A stretch of DNA of 64,000 bases from an uncultured Clostridia bacterium (GCA_946555465.1 CAMNST010000001.1:124001-188000); one strand, 5' to 3'. Counted from the first letter of the stretch, positions 12,403 through 22,345 are shown. Notes: generated from the letters alone by a model not told the origin. Made by a program: numbers and translations.

Positions 12403-14345
12403 TGAAAAGAATATTTGCTTTTATCGGATTTGCCGATGCAGTAACTTTAATCGTGCTTAATATTGCAGGTATATCTATATGCAAATATATAATGGCAGCG
12501 GCAGCGGTACTTTTTATAATATCGCTGCTGCTGAAAAAGACAAGGCAGGCAAAGGTGCTTCCTGTTGTTTTTGGAAGTGCTTTGTTTGCCTGCTTTATTT
12601 TTATGACGGTTACATATAATACTGTTGCACCTGCCGATAATCTGAACGGCAAAACACTGAATGCTGATTTTGAAATTGTGGATATATATGAAAAGTCAGA
12701 CAGCGGAAACTATGTATATACGGTTAAAACAAAAAGTATCGCCGGCAGTGATGCACCTCAGAATATTAAAGTTGCGTTATTTTCAAAAGAAGAAATAAAT
12801 GCTGATTATTATCAAAAAGTAAGTGCCTCGCTCAAATTCTTTTCTTTTGCAGATAATGGCTTTGATTCCTACGGCAATTACGGAAAAGGAATATATATTT
12901 GTGCAAGTCTGTCGGATTATGATGTAAAAAACGAAATAAGAAAACCTGTAAATTATTATATAATAAATCTCAGGCTTAGAATAAAAGAAATACTTAATGA
13001 AAATTTCAGTGATGATGTTTCTGCACTTGCTGTGTCAATATTTACAGGTGATAAAAGCGGTCTTTCAGCCGATGTAATAAATAATTTTAAAATCTGCGGT
13101 GTTTCGCATGTAATGGCGGTTTCGGGCATACACGTTACCGTAATCTGTATGGGCATTTATTATTTTCTCAAAGCAATAGGCTGCCCGAAGAATCTGACGG
13201 TTATTGTCTCACTGTTCTTCCTTTTCATTTATATGGGTGTGGCAGATTTCAGAAAATCTGTTTTAAGAGCAGGAATAATGATGGCTGTTATACTGTTGTC
13301 ACGGTTAATAAGCAGCCAAAGTGACAGCCTTAATTCATTGGGATTTGCGGTATTTTTAATATGCCTTAATCCTTTTGCGGTAACAGATATAAGTGCCCTG
13401 CTGACGGTATGCGCTGTTTTAGGCATCACAGTCATAATGCCTGAGTTGGAAAAACTCTATACTTTTGAAAACAGGTTGCTTAAATATATTTCTGAAATCA
13501 GTTTGATTTCGGTTTCCATAACCGTTGCAACGGTTCCTGTTTTATGGATATTTTTTAAAAGTGTAAGCATTATGGGGATTGTGCTTAATATCATTTTTAT
13601 TCCGCTTTTTCAGATAGCCCTCAGTGCTGTTCTGATATTTGTGATTTTCAGTTTAGGTGGTTTTTCTGCGGGTATAAGCAAAGTTGTTGTCGATTTTTCC
13701 ATTAATTTGATGCTTGAGATAACAGCGTTTTCAGCAGAACATTTTTCATTTTTATTGCTCGATTTATCGGGTAATCTTTTCGGAATTGCAATAGCGGCCG
13801 TATTTTTGTTTATGGGAATTTATTTAATTGTTTTTAAATCAGTCAATACAAATTTACTCTCCATGTTCATAACGGTTGTCTTTGCCGTTTCAATGTGCGT
13901 TAACTATTATAATATCAATACGCAAACTTATTTATATATTGCTGAAAACGGCGGGGTGATAGTCTATAACAGAGATTGTCTTGCTGCGTTTGATGTTGAA
14001 AACAATTCAGATAAGTATGTTATCAGACAAGCACTTATCAAAGAAAAAGCCAGTATGGTTTTTGTTGACTGCAATATTTCTGATGAGTATAATGATGCTG
14101 ACGAAATAAAGGAGAATAAAGATTTTTCACTTGATATAAGTGAAGATGTTCATATTGCAAGAAAAAACAATATCACGATTGTTAATGTTTATGATAAAAT
14201 CTTTAAAATAGATGATAACTGTGTTACAATAGGTGATGAAAAGTTCTACCGTGATGTATACGGTCGGTTCGGTGAATCGGAAAATATTGTTTTAACAGTT
14301 TATGAAAACGGAAAAATGATTGAGGAGAGAAAAAACAGTGGCTAA
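12402..14345 (+). CDS. comEC: ComEC/Rec2-family DNA uptake channel, lacking the metallo-beta-lactamase domain
   Basis: 647-residue membrane protein. Residues 10-75 hold three membrane segments, about 80-190 an extracytoplasmic DUF4131-like OB domain, and 200-500 the competence channel domain with the signature VSGIHV (240-245) and about eight membrane helices. ComEC transports single-stranded DNA across the membrane. Full-length homologues of ~750-800 residues end in a metallo-beta-lactamase-like domain with an HxHxDH site; here the last ~130 residues are short, hydrophilic and carry no such motif. With the ComEA-like and ComF genes at 34173-35299 this suggests at least a relic competence system. 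Translation is coupled to lacZ upstream and holA downstream (8 bp overlap). Confidence 0.85.
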
Positions 14346-15384
14346 GATAGGCGAGACACAGTTAAAAGCACAGATAAAAAGCGGAGAATATGAAAACGCT
14401 TATCTTATATACGGTGAAGAAAGTTATCTCAAAGATTTTTACGTTAATCTTATGAGAAAAAAAATAGTTGAACCTGCTTTTGAAACTTTCAATTTTCACC
14501 AGTATGAGGGTAAAGACAGCAGTCTTGACGACATTCTTAAAGATGCGCAGATGCTTCCGATGATGGGTGGATATAATTTTGTTTTGGTAAGAGATTACCA
14601 GTTGGAAAAAAATAAAAATGATATAAAGCAGATTGAGGAATATCTGTCAGATGCTCCGGATACAACTGTTATTGTTTTTCTTTATAATGCTGTTTCACCT
14701 GATGTAAAAAGTGCTTCTTTCAAAAAAATTATTTCTGCATTTGATAAGGCAGGTGCAGTTGTTAATCTTGAGAAAAGAAGTGAATCGGATATTGTTAAAC
14801 TTCTTGTCAGCGGTGCAAAAAAACGCGGTTCTTCAATCAGTTCATCCAATGCATCCTATCTGATTTCCGTATCAGGAAACGATATGACAGTTCTTCTTAA
14901 TGAACTTGATAAACTGTCAAATTTTGCCGGCGGAGGAGAAATTACAAAAGAAATTATTGATAATATGGCAACAAAATGCCTTCAGGCGAGAGTTTATGAT
15001 TTGTCCAAAGCAGTTGTCAGCGGTAATTCAGATAATGCTTATATGTCTCTTAATAGCCTTTTTTCAATGAAAGAGGATCCGATATTGATGACCGCTGTTA
15101 TAGGCGGGGTCTATGTTGATATGTATCGTGTGAAATGTGCCAAAACGGCAGGTTATTCTTTTGATGATGTTGCAAAACATTATAATTATAAGGGACGCGA
15201 GTTTGCACTGAGAAATGCATCGCGTGACTGTGCCGCACTTACGGAAATGCAACTCAGGCAGTCTCTTGATGAGATAATTGAAACGGATGTTAAATTAAAA
15301 AGTACGGCAACTGATAAAAAACTGCTTGTTGAAGAACTTATTGCTAAATTACTGCTTATCGCGAGGGGGGTATCCTATGCTTAA
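14338..15384 (+). CDS. holA: DNA polymerase III delta subunit
   Basis: 348 residues, the expected length for HolA, which opens the sliding clamp as part of the clamp-loader complex. The N-terminal domain shows the IYGEESYLKDFYVNLM start of the AAA+-like fold, and VVNLEKRSESDIVKLL and LNELDKLSNFAGG follow as in the family. Like other delta subunits it lacks a functional Walker A. The start is taken as GTG 14338, with GAGGAGA 9 bp upstream; TTG 14320 overlaps that ribosome-binding site and is unlikely. holA next to comEC is a common firmicute arrangement, although rpsT, often present downstream, is replaced here by rnmV. Confidence 0.9.
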   Translation: MAKIGETQLKAQIKSGEYENAYLIYGEESYLKDFYVNLMRKKIVEPAFETFNFHQYEGKDSSLDDILKDAQMLPMMGGYNFVLVRDYQLEKNKNDIKQIEEYLSDAPDTTVIVFLYNAVSPDVKSASFKKIISAFDKAGAVVNLEKRSESDIVKLLVSGAKKRGSSISSSNASYLISVSGNDMTVLLNELDKLSNFAGGGEITKEIIDNMATKCLQARVYDLSKAVVSGNSDNAYMSLNSLFSMKEDPILMTAVIGGVYVDMYRVKCAKTAGYSFDDVAKHYNYKGREFALRNASRDCAALTEMQLRQSLDEIIETDVKLKSTATDKKLLVEELIAKLLLIARGVSYA

Positions 15385-15955
15385 AATCAGCGAGGCTGTT
15401 ATTGTTGAAGGCAGATATGATAAACTCAAACTTTCTGATATTCTTGATACTCTTATTATTGAAACAAACGGTTTTCATATTTATAAAGATAAAGAAAAAC
15501 TTAAATTCATAAGAAAACTCGCAGAAGAGCGGGGGATAATTGTTCTTACAGATTCTGACCACAGCGGTTTCCAGATAAGAAATTATATTTCTGCAGGTAT
15601 CCCGAAAAACAGAATTAAGCATATTTATATTCCTGACATTTACGGCAAGGAAAAGCGAAAAGATAAACCGTCAAAGGAAGGAAAACTCGGCGTTGAGGGT
15701 ATGAGCAAAGAAGTTCTTCTTGAATTATTCTCAAAAGCGGATATAAAGGTAAATGAAAAAAACATTGAAAATCCGATAACGAATTTTGATTTGTTTGATG
15801 CAGGTTTTTCAGGAAAGCCGAATGCAAAAGAAAGAAAATCACTATTATTAAAAAAACTTGATTTGCCAGAATTTCTTTCAACAAATTCTCTGCTTTCCTA
15901 TCTGAACAGTTCAATGAGCAAAGAAGAATTTTTTGATATTGCAAATAAAATATGA
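15377..15955 (+). CDS. rnmV: RNase M5-like Toprim protein
   Basis: 192 residues. The N-terminal Toprim domain has the catalytic glutamate in VIVEGRYDKLKL and the acidic DSDHSG motif (VLTDSDHSGFQIRN); KEGKLGVEGMSKE is typical of ribonuclease M5, which matures the 5' and 3' ends of 5S rRNA precursors. The start at ATG 15377 gives a normal N-terminus (MLKISEAVIVEG) and overlaps holA by 8 bp; the GAGGGGGG just upstream is the ribosome-binding site. RNase M5 is usually beside ksgA in bacilli; here it is the last gene of the lacZ-comEC-holA-rnmV run, closed by the terminator at 15958. Confidence 0.85.
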   Translation: MLKISEAVIVEGRYDKLKLSDILDTLIIETNGFHIYKDKEKLKFIRKLAEERGIIVLTDSDHSGFQIRNYISAGIPKNRIKHIYIPDIYGKEKRKDKPSKEGKLGVEGMSKEVLLELFSKADIKVNEKNIENPITNFDLFDAGFSGKPNAKERKSLLLKKLDLPEFLSTNSLLSYLNSSMSKEEFFDIANKI

Positions 15956-15957
15956 AA

Positions 15958-15997
15958 ACACAGCGGTAACTCAGTTAATAACCGCTGTGTTTTTTTA
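15958..15997. terminator. Bidirectional intrinsic terminator
   Basis: ACACAGCGGT (15958-15967) pairs with ACCGCTGTGT (15981-15990), followed by seven T. It ends the lacZ-to-rnmV run and also lies at the end of the convergent tmcAL gene. Confidence 0.9.
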
Positions 15998-17056
15998 TAG
16001 TATGATTATTTGTGATGTTTTTTCCGTTTCACACGGCAGTGACTCGCGATAACCGAGATTATATAAATCTGTGCATCTGCACTCAAGTTCAAAAAGTTTT
16101 TTTGCGTTTTCATCAAGATTTTTAATGTCTGATAACCGGCTTACAATCGGCAGAGAAGCGTTTTTTTTCATTTGAGAAAGCAATTCTTTTCCTTTTCCGT
16201 TAAATCCTAAAATACGAATATACGGAGGAGTGTAAGAATATTCTTTTGTTATTTCAAGGTATGATTTAAGTATGATGCGTCTTATTCTTGAATGTGTGTA
16301 ACGCTTTGTTTTTATATTGTCATATAACGCTTCAAGATTGGTTGAAATTTTGACAGCACGGTAAATTCTGTTTTCAAGACCTTCACTTACATCTTCAATA
16401 TTCAGAAAATCCTCTTTTTTCATGCTTCTGAGTTTTGCAAGCACTGCTTTTTCGCAGTTTTTTATAGTGCAGATATCTTCATTTGAAAGTTTTTTTCTGA
16501 TTGCAGAGGCACTGAATTTTTCATCATCAGTATCGTGTCCTTTGCCTATACGTTTTATCGCTCTGCAGGGCAGGCCGGTATGCCTTAAATATTCAATGGC
16601 AAGTATATTATTGGGGGTATCAAGCAAATCACTCTTAACCGCATTTTTTCTTGCAGATGGGTAAGATATGCCCTTTTTCAGTTCTTCTTTTATTTCTGCA
16701 TCACATTCTGTTATTTTTTCTGCAATTTCCTTAAGTGCATCAATGTTGTCACATTCTGCACCGAAAGCAATTTCATCTATTATATTTGTTGATTCAAGAA
16801 TTTTAACAGCATTTTTAGCAAAACCCTCTGCCGACATAAGTGAATAGATGCACGGCAGTTCAATAACAAGATCGGCACCGTTTTTTATTGCAGTTTCTGT
16901 TCTTTTGAATTTGTCATAAACCGCAAACTCACCGCGCTGAACAAAGTTTCCGCTCATAATGCATATTACCGCATCCGAATTCTCTTTAACCGTATCAATC
17001 AGATATTTATGCCCGCTGTGAAATGGGTTAAACTCACAAATTATACCTGTATTCAT
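15995..17056 (-). CDS. tmcAL: tRNA(Met) cytidine acetate ligase TmcAL
   Basis: 353 residues. The N-terminal nucleotidyltransferase motif is FHSGH (residues 12-16), inside ICEFNPFHSGHKYLI, followed by CIMSGNFVQRGEFA and DLVIELP, all diagnostic of the YlbM/TmcAL family. The enzyme activates acetate with ATP and acetylates the wobble cytidine of elongator tRNA-Met. Length is slightly below the usual ~400 residues. The gene is divergent from acetate kinase, a neighbour found in many Firmicutes, though AckA makes acetyl phosphate whereas TmcAL uses acetate directly. Confidence 0.9.
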   Translation of the reverse strand: MNTGIICEFNPFHSGHKYLIDTVKENSDAVICIMSGNFVQRGEFAVYDKFKRTETAIKNGADLVIELPCIYSLMSAEGFAKNAVKILESTNIIDEIAFGAECDNIDALKEIAEKITECDAEIKEELKKGISYPSARKNAVKSDLLDTPNNILAIEYLRHTGLPCRAIKRIGKGHDTDDEKFSASAIRKKLSNEDICTIKNCEKAVLAKLRSMKKEDFLNIEDVSEGLENRIYRAVKISTNLEALYDNIKTKRYTHSRIRRIILKSYLEITKEYSYTPPYIRILGFNGKGKELLSQMKKNASLPIVSRLSDIKNLDENAKKLFELECRCTDLYNLGYRESLPCETEKTSQIIIL

Positions 17057-17076
17057 AAAAATTACCTAAAAAGCCC

Positions 17077-17106
17077 TTGACATAATTATATATTATATAT
17101 TATTAT
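17077..17106 (+). promoter_or_regulatory. Promoter for ackA
   Basis: TTGACA (17077-17082), 18 bp AT-rich spacer, TATTAT (17101-17106). TATAAT at 17104 overlaps but would leave a 21 bp spacer. Confidence 0.55.
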
Positions 17107-17150
17107 AATACTAAATTAATTATATTAAATCAATATATGGGGGAAATATT

Positions 17151-18371
17151 TTGAAAATTTTAGTTATCAACTGCGGCAGTTCATCTCTCAAATATCAACT
17201 CCTTGATATGGCCGATGAATCTGTTCTTTGTAATGGTACTATTGAACGTATCGGAATGGAAATCAAAGGCGGAGAGGAAAATGTTATCGTAAAAGTTAAC
17301 GGCGAAAAGTTTACATATGATAAAGAACTTCCTACTCATACAGATGCTTTCAACGAAGTTAAATATATTCTGTCAGAAGGGGAACATAAAGTTATTCATT
17401 CATTCAGTGAAATTGATGCTATCGGTCATCGTTTTGTTCAGGGCGGCGATAAGTATACCAAGAGTGTTCTTATTGATGCCGATGTGGTAAAGGTTGTTGA
17501 AGAACTTTCACCGCTTGCACCGCTTCATAATCCTGCAAATCTTCAGGGTTATCAGGCTTGTCTTAATGTTGTTGGTCCTGACGTTCCTCAGGTTGCTGTG
17601 TTTGATACAGCATTCCACAGCACAATGCCTCCGAAAGCATATATGTATGCTGTTCCTTATGAATATTATGAAAAATACGGCGTTCGCCGTTACGGTTTCC
17701 ACGGTACTTCACATAAATTTGTATCTTACCGTGTGGCTGATAAAATGGGCAAAAATCTTAAAGATTTAAAAGTTATAACCTGTCACCTTGGTAACGGCTC
17801 TTCAATCGCTGCTGTAAAGAACGGCAAGGTTGTTGATACTTCGATGGGCTTCACTCCTCTTGACGGATTTATGATGGGTACACGTTCAGGCGGTGTAGAT
17901 CCTTCTGTTGTTACCTTTATTCAGAAAAAACTCGGTCTTACACCTGAAGAGATGGATAAGGTTCTTAATAAAGAATCGGGTGTAAACGCAATTTCAGGTA
18001 TTTCTTCAGATGACAGAGATATCTGTGCTGCTCAGAATGAGGGTAATGAAAGAGCAATTCTTGCTCACGAAATGCAGGCTTATGAAATTGCAAAATATAT
18101 CGGTTCCTACATTGCTGCAATGAATGGTGTTGATGCTATTGTATTTACCGGCGGTATCGGTGAAAACGGTTTCTGGCTCCGTTCAAAAGTATGTTCTTAT
18201 CTTGGTTATATGGGTGTTCATATCAATGAGGCACTTAATCAGAAAATTCAGAAGGGTGCTGAGGCAGAACTTACTGACCCGACTGATAAGGTAAGAGTAT
18301 TTGTTCTTGCTACTAACGAAGAACTTACTATCGCACGTGATACAGCAGAAATTGTTAAATCGTTAAAATAA
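17151..18371 (+). CDS. ackA: Acetate kinase
   Basis: 406 residues, full length. The protein starts MKILVINCGSSSLKYQL, the phosphate-binding signature of acetate kinases, which fixes the unusual TTG start at 17151; GGGGGA lies 7 bp upstream. RYGFHGTSHKFVS (catalytic His), GNGSSIAAV, GTRSGGVDPSV (catalytic Arg) and FTGGIGENG are all in place. The enzyme converts acetyl phosphate and ADP to acetate and ATP in mixed-acid fermentation. No phosphotransacetylase gene is adjacent. A small PC4-like gene follows 43 bp downstream with its own strong ribosome-binding site and may be on the same transcript. Confidence 0.96.
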   Translation: MKILVINCGSSSLKYQLLDMADESVLCNGTIERIGMEIKGGEENVIVKVNGEKFTYDKELPTHTDAFNEVKYILSEGEHKVIHSFSEIDAIGHRFVQGGDKYTKSVLIDADVVKVVEELSPLAPLHNPANLQGYQACLNVVGPDVPQVAVFDTAFHSTMPPKAYMYAVPYEYYEKYGVRRYGFHGTSHKFVSYRVADKMGKNLKDLKVITCHLGNGSSIAAVKNGKVVDTSMGFTPLDGFMMGTRSGGVDPSVVTFIQKKLGLTPEEMDKVLNKESGVNAISGISSDDRDICAAQNEGNERAILAHEMQAYEIAKYIGSYIAAMNGVDAIVFTGGIGENGFWLRSKVCSYLGYMGVHINEALNQKIQKGAEAELTDPTDKVRVFVLATNEELTIARDTAEIVKSLK

Positions 18372-18414
18372 TTCAATTATTTAACATAAAAATACATAAA
18401 AGGAGGATATTGAA

Positions 18415-18630
18415 ATGCCTGAGATTAAGTATGAAATTACTGAGCATCTTGGTGTTATCTCTGAAACAGCAAGGGGATGGACAAGGGAGGTTAATATGAT
18501 TTCCTGGAACGGCCGTGAACCCAAAATTGATGTCAGAGACTGGTCTGCAGACCATTCAAAGATGAGCAAGGGTCTTACCTTTACTCTTGATGAAGTTAAA
18601 GAACTTACTAAAATTGTTGAAAAACTTTAA
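18415..18630 (+). CDS. YdbC-like small protein with PC4 DNA-binding fold
   Basis: 71 residues, start preceded by AAGGAGG. The sequence EHLGVISETARGWTREVN followed by ISWNGREPKIDVRDWSADHSKM and KGLTFTLDEVKEL matches bacterial YdbC proteins, which share the PC4 transcription cofactor fold and bind single-stranded nucleic acid as dimers. Physiological role is not established. It sits between ackA and alaS and is followed by a hairpin at 18656. Confidence 0.8.
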   Translation: MPEIKYEITEHLGVISETARGWTREVNMISWNGREPKIDVRDWSADHSKMSKGLTFTLDEVKELTKIVEKL

Positions 18631-18655
18631 TCATCTGTTGTAAAAGTTAATTTAG

Positions 18656-18674
18656 GGGCAACATTTTGTTGCCC
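18656..18674 (+). terminator. Hairpin after the PC4-like gene, probable weak terminator
   Basis: GGGCAAC (18656-18662) pairs with GTTGCCC (18668-18674) around a five-base loop. The following bases (TTGAACTTTG) are only moderately T-rich, so read-through into alaS is possible. The rest of the alaS leader has a second small hairpin (TTCGC-TAT-GCGAA, near 18740-18752) but no T-box sequence. Confidence 0.55.
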
Positions 18675-18773
18675 TTGAACTTTGCTTGAGGCTTAACGCA
18701 TAAAAATGATAATTTAAGCGTTATCAGGATTGATATTATTTCGCTATGCGAATTCAGATAGAGGTATAAGATA

Positions 18774-21401
18774 ATGGAATGGACTTCATTAAATGATTTA
18801 AGAGAAAAATACCTTTCTTTCTTTGAAAGCAAGGGTCATCTGAGACTTCCGAGTTTTTCTCTTGTTCCAAATGGTGATAAGAGCCTTCTGCTTATAAATT
18901 CCGGTATGGCTCCTATGAAAAAATATTTTACCGGTGAGGTTACTCCTCCGCGCAAAAGAGTAACAACATGCCAAAAATGTATACGCACACCGGATATTGA
19001 ATGTGTCGGAAAAACAGCACGCCACGGAACATTTTTTGAAATGCTCGGCAACTTTTCTTTCGGTGATTATTTTAAGAAAGAGGCAACCGCCTGGGCATGG
19101 GAATTCTGTACGGATGTTCTTAAAATGCCGGTTGATAAACTTTATGTAACAATATATGAAAATGACGATGAAGCATTTGAAATATGGACAAAGCAGAATG
19201 GTGTTTCACCTGATCATATTGTAAGACTCGGCAAGGCTGATAACTTCTGGGAACACGGTTCAGGTCCGTGCGGTCCTTGTTCAGAAATTTATTTTGACCG
19301 CGGTGAAAAATATGGCTGCGGCAGTCCCGACTGTGCTCCGGGATGTGAATGCGACAGATTTACGGAATTCTGGAATAATGTGTTTACACAGTTTGATAAT
19401 GACGGAAACAATAATTATACACCGCTTGATCATCCTAATATTGATACCGGAATGGGTCTTGAGAGACTTGCTTGCATTATGCAGGGCGTTGATAATATTT
19501 TTGAGGTTGATACCGTTCAGAATATAATGAAAAAGATTTCGGAAATCGCATCCGTAACCTATCATGATAATGATAAAAACGATGTTTCGCTGCGTGTTAT
19601 TACCGACCATGTCCGTTCTTCAACATTTATGATTGGTGATGGTGTAATTCCGTCAAATAACGGCAGAGGATATGTTCTTCGCCGTCTTATCCGCCGTGCC
19701 TGCCGCCATGGCAGACTTTTAGGCGTAAACGAACCATTTCTTTATAAAGTGTGCAAAACAGTTATTAAAGAAAATGAAACCGCATATCCTGAACTTGCTG
19801 ATAAAGAAGAACTTATAACCAAAGTTCTTCTTGCTGAAGAAGAATCTTTCGGAAAAACGATTGATGCAGGTCTTGCTCTTCTTGATGAGTATATTTCAAA
19901 TACAGAGGGAACTGTTTTCTCAGGTGAAGATGCATTTAAACTTAACGATACTTACGGTTTTCCTCTTGATTTAACAAAAGATGTTCTTGAAGAAAAAGGC
20001 CTCACTGTTGATGAAGAAAAATTCAACCAACTTCTTGCTGAGCAGAAAGCAACGGCACGTGCAGCACGTAAAAATGCAGGTGCTGATGCCTGGAAAGGTG
20101 AAGCAGTTAAGATTGAAACCGATAAAACGGAATTTGTCGGTTACAGCGAATTTGAATTTGAAAGTGAAGTAGTTGCTTTAATTAACTCTGACGGCGAACT
20201 TACCGAACATCTCGGTGCAGGTGAAAACGGTACTGTTGTTATCGGCAAAACTCCATTTTATGCTTTATCCGGCGGTCAGGTTGGTGACAGCGGTGAAATT
20301 AAGTGTAATGACGGCTGCTTTGCTGTTGATGATACCTCAAAGAATGGTGACGGTATCTATCTCCATTCAGGTTTTGTTTCAGACGGTGTTATCAGTGTAG
20401 GCGATAAAGTAAGTGCAGTGATTAATAAAGAACGCCGTGAAGCAATTATGCGAAATCATACTGCTGCACACCTTCTTCAGGCTGCACTTCGTGAAGTTCT
20501 CGGAACGCATGTAGAGCAGGCTGGTCAGTTGGTTAATGAAAAAGAAGTTCGTTTTGACTTTACGCATTTCAATCCGATGACTGATGAGGAACTTGAAAAG
20601 GTTGAAGAGATTGTTAATAAATTCATTATGGATGCCCAAACAGTTACCATGCAGGAAATGCCTATTGATGAGGCAAAGAAAATGGGTGCAATGATGCTTT
20701 TTGGCGAAAAGTATGGTGATATCGTCCGTGTTGTTAAAGCAGGTGACTTCTCAACAGAATTCTGCGGCGGCACGCATGTATCAAACAGCGGTAAACTCGG
20801 TCTTTTCAAAATTGTTTCCGAGTCATCTGTTGCGGCAGGTGTAAGAAGAATTACTGCTCTTACAGGAACAGGTCTTATTGCTTATCTTAACAGGAATGAG
20901 GAAACTGTTAAGTCTGTGGCAGCAGTTCTTAAAACAAGTGACAGCGAAATTGAACAGCGTGTTTCAAGCGTTATTCTTGAAAATAAAGAAAAAGACAAAG
21001 AGATTCAGAAATTCAATGCAGAACTTACAAAGTTAAAGAGTGCGGATATGTTCTCAAAACCTATTGATATTGACGGTCTTGAACTTTATATCGCGAAGGT
21101 TGAATCGACAACTCCTGACGCACTTCGCTCTATGGGTGATGATTTGAAGTCAAAGGGCGATAATGTAATTGCTCTTCTTGCCGGTGTTAACGGAGGTAAA
21201 GCAAATCTTGTTGCTGTATGCGGCAAAAATGCAATTTCAAGAGGTGTAAAAGCAGGTGATCTTGTTCGTGAAATTGCTAAAATTGCAGGCGGCGGAGGCG
21301 GCGGACGTCCCGATTCTGCAATGGCAGGTGCAAAAGATTTATCAAAACTCGATGATGCGGTTTCTGCTGTTGAAGAAACAGTAAGATTAATGATTAAATG
21401 A
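18774..21401 (+). CDS. alaS: Alanyl-tRNA synthetase
   Basis: 875 residues, full length. The class II catalytic core starts with LREKYLSFFESKGH and contains TTCQKCIRT, ARHGTFFEMLGNFSFGDYF and GMGLERLACIMQG. The editing domain has the zinc motifs HTAAHLL and CGGTHVSNSG, and the C-terminal DHHA1 domain ends with a Gly-rich AGGGGGGRPDSAMAG. It charges tRNA-Ala and deacylates Ser- and Gly-tRNA-Ala. The ribosome-binding site is AGAGGT before ATG 18774. HIT and phosphoribosyltransferase genes follow closely (10 bp gap, then a 4 bp overlap), forming one operon. Confidence 0.97.
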   Translation: MEWTSLNDLREKYLSFFESKGHLRLPSFSLVPNGDKSLLLINSGMAPMKKYFTGEVTPPRKRVTTCQKCIRTPDIECVGKTARHGTFFEMLGNFSFGDYFKKEATAWAWEFCTDVLKMPVDKLYVTIYENDDEAFEIWTKQNGVSPDHIVRLGKADNFWEHGSGPCGPCSEIYFDRGEKYGCGSPDCAPGCECDRFTEFWNNVFTQFDNDGNNNYTPLDHPNIDTGMGLERLACIMQGVDNIFEVDTVQNIMKKISEIASVTYHDNDKNDVSLRVITDHVRSSTFMIGDGVIPSNNGRGYVLRRLIRRACRHGRLLGVNEPFLYKVCKTVIKENETAYPELADKEELITKVLLAEEESFGKTIDAGLALLDEYISNTEGTVFSGEDAFKLNDTYGFPLDLTKDVLEEKGLTVDEEKFNQLLAEQKATARAARKNAGADAWKGEAVKIETDKTEFVGYSEFEFESEVVALINSDGELTEHLGAGENGTVVIGKTPFYALSGGQVGDSGEIKCNDGCFAVDDTSKNGDGIYLHSGFVSDGVISVGDKVSAVINKERREAIMRNHTAAHLLQAALREVLGTHVEQAGQLVNEKEVRFDFTHFNPMTDEELEKVEEIVNKFIMDAQTVTMQEMPIDEAKKMGAMMLFGEKYGDIVRVVKAGDFSTEFCGGTHVSNSGKLGLFKIVSESSVAAGVRRITALTGTGLIAYLNRNEETVKSVAAVLKTSDSEIEQRVSSVILENKEKDKEIQKFNAELTKLKSADMFSKPIDIDGLELYIAKVESTTPDALRSMGDDLKSKGDNVIALLAGVNGGKANLVAVCGKNAISRGVKAGDLVREIAKIAGGGGGGRPDSAMAGAKDLSKLDDAVSAVEETVRLMIK

Positions 21402-21411
21402 GGTTTTTGAA

Positions 21412-21744
21412 ATGTGTTTGTTTTGTGAAATAATTGCAGGAAATATTCCGTCAACTAAAGTTTATGAAGACGATATGATTCTTGCGTTTAAGGATATTAA
21501 TCCGGTTGCTCCGGTTCACATCATTGTTATTCCTAAAGAACATATGGAAAACGCAAATTCTGTTAATGATGAAAACAGCAAATATATTGCTCACATTTTT
21601 GAAAAAATTCCCGAGATTGCAAAATCTCAGGGAATTGAATCATACAGAATTATCAATAACTGCGGCGAAGATGCAGGTCAGACTGTTATGCACCTTCATT
21701 TCCATTTAATCGGCGGAACAAAATTAGGAGAAAAAATACTATGA
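21412..21744 (+). CDS. HIT-family nucleotide hydrolase (HinT-like)
   Basis: 110 residues with the histidine triad HLHFHL near the C-terminus, CLFC at the N-terminus and the family stretch VAPVHIIVIPKEH. HinT proteins hydrolyse adenosine phosphoramidates and aminoacyl-adenylates, a plausible link to the upstream alanyl-tRNA synthetase. The stop overlaps the start of the next gene by 4 bp (ATGA). Confidence 0.92.
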   Translation: MCLFCEIIAGNIPSTKVYEDDMILAFKDINPVAPVHIIVIPKEHMENANSVNDENSKYIAHIFEKIPEIAKSQGIESYRIINNCGEDAGQTVMHLHFHLIGGTKLGEKIL

Positions 21745-22283
21745 GTCAGGAATTCTATACGCTGAAAATTGCGGGTCTTGAACGAAAATTACAAAAATTT
21801 CCTGTATCAGATACTCTGGATATTGCAGCATTTATTCTCTTCGGTGATGTTGAACTTACCGAAGCATGTGCCAAAGCACTCCTTGAAAAGTGCCCTGATT
21901 TTGACTATATCGTTACCCCTGAGGCTAAATCCATTCCGCTTGCTTACGAGATGAGCAGAATTTCAGGAAAAAAATATATTGTTGCCCGAAAAGGTGTTAA
22001 AGTGTATATGGATAACCCGATTTCATACACGGTTACCAGCATCACAACACAGAAAGAGCAGACACTTTATCTCGGTCATGAAGACGGAGATTTGCTGAAA
22101 GATAAAAAAGTTTTGATTCTTGATGATGTTATTTCAACAGGTGAAAGTTTAAAATCCGTTATCGGTCTTGTTGAAGCCTTTGAGGGAAATATAGTTGCTT
22201 GCTGTGCGCCTCTTGCTGAGGGTGACTCAGCAGAGAGAGATGATATTATTTTTCTTGAAAAACTTCCTTTATTTTTTAAATAA
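21741..22283 (+). CDS. Phosphoribosyltransferase family protein (Apt/Xpt-like)
   Basis: 180 residues. The PRPP-binding loop is VLILDDVISTGESLKSV, typical of type I phosphoribosyltransferases, and YIVARKG with the VTSITTQKEQTLYLG segment resembles adenine/xanthine phosphoribosyltransferases. The base it uses is not decided by the sequence; purine salvage is the best guess. It overlaps the HIT gene by 4 bp and ends just before the long hairpin at 22301. Confidence 0.8.
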   Translation: MSQEFYTLKIAGLERKLQKFPVSDTLDIAAFILFGDVELTEACAKALLEKCPDFDYIVTPEAKSIPLAYEMSRISGKKYIVARKGVKVYMDNPISYTVTSITTQKEQTLYLGHEDGDLLKDKKVLILDDVISTGESLKSVIGLVEAFEGNIVACCAPLAEGDSAERDDIIFLEKLPLFFK

Positions 22284-22300
22284 TAGCATTTAAAGAATTT

Positions 22301-22345
22301 CACCCGAAAGTATGGTTATAATACTTTCGGGTGATTTTATTGTTT
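22301..22345 (+). terminator. Long hairpin: terminator that also covers the ldh ribosome-binding site
   Basis: Perfect 13 bp stem CACCCGAAAGTAT (22301-22313) with ATACTTTCGGGTG (22321-22333), 7-base loop, followed by ATTTTATTGTTT. The GGTGAT (22330-22335) that best fits the ldh ribosome-binding site lies partly in the 3' arm. Confidence 0.8.

Noticed and set aside
18640-18773. Possible T-box leader before alaS
   Set aside because: The leader is short and has no AGGGUGGNACCGCG-like T-box sequence or specifier stem; only two small hairpins.
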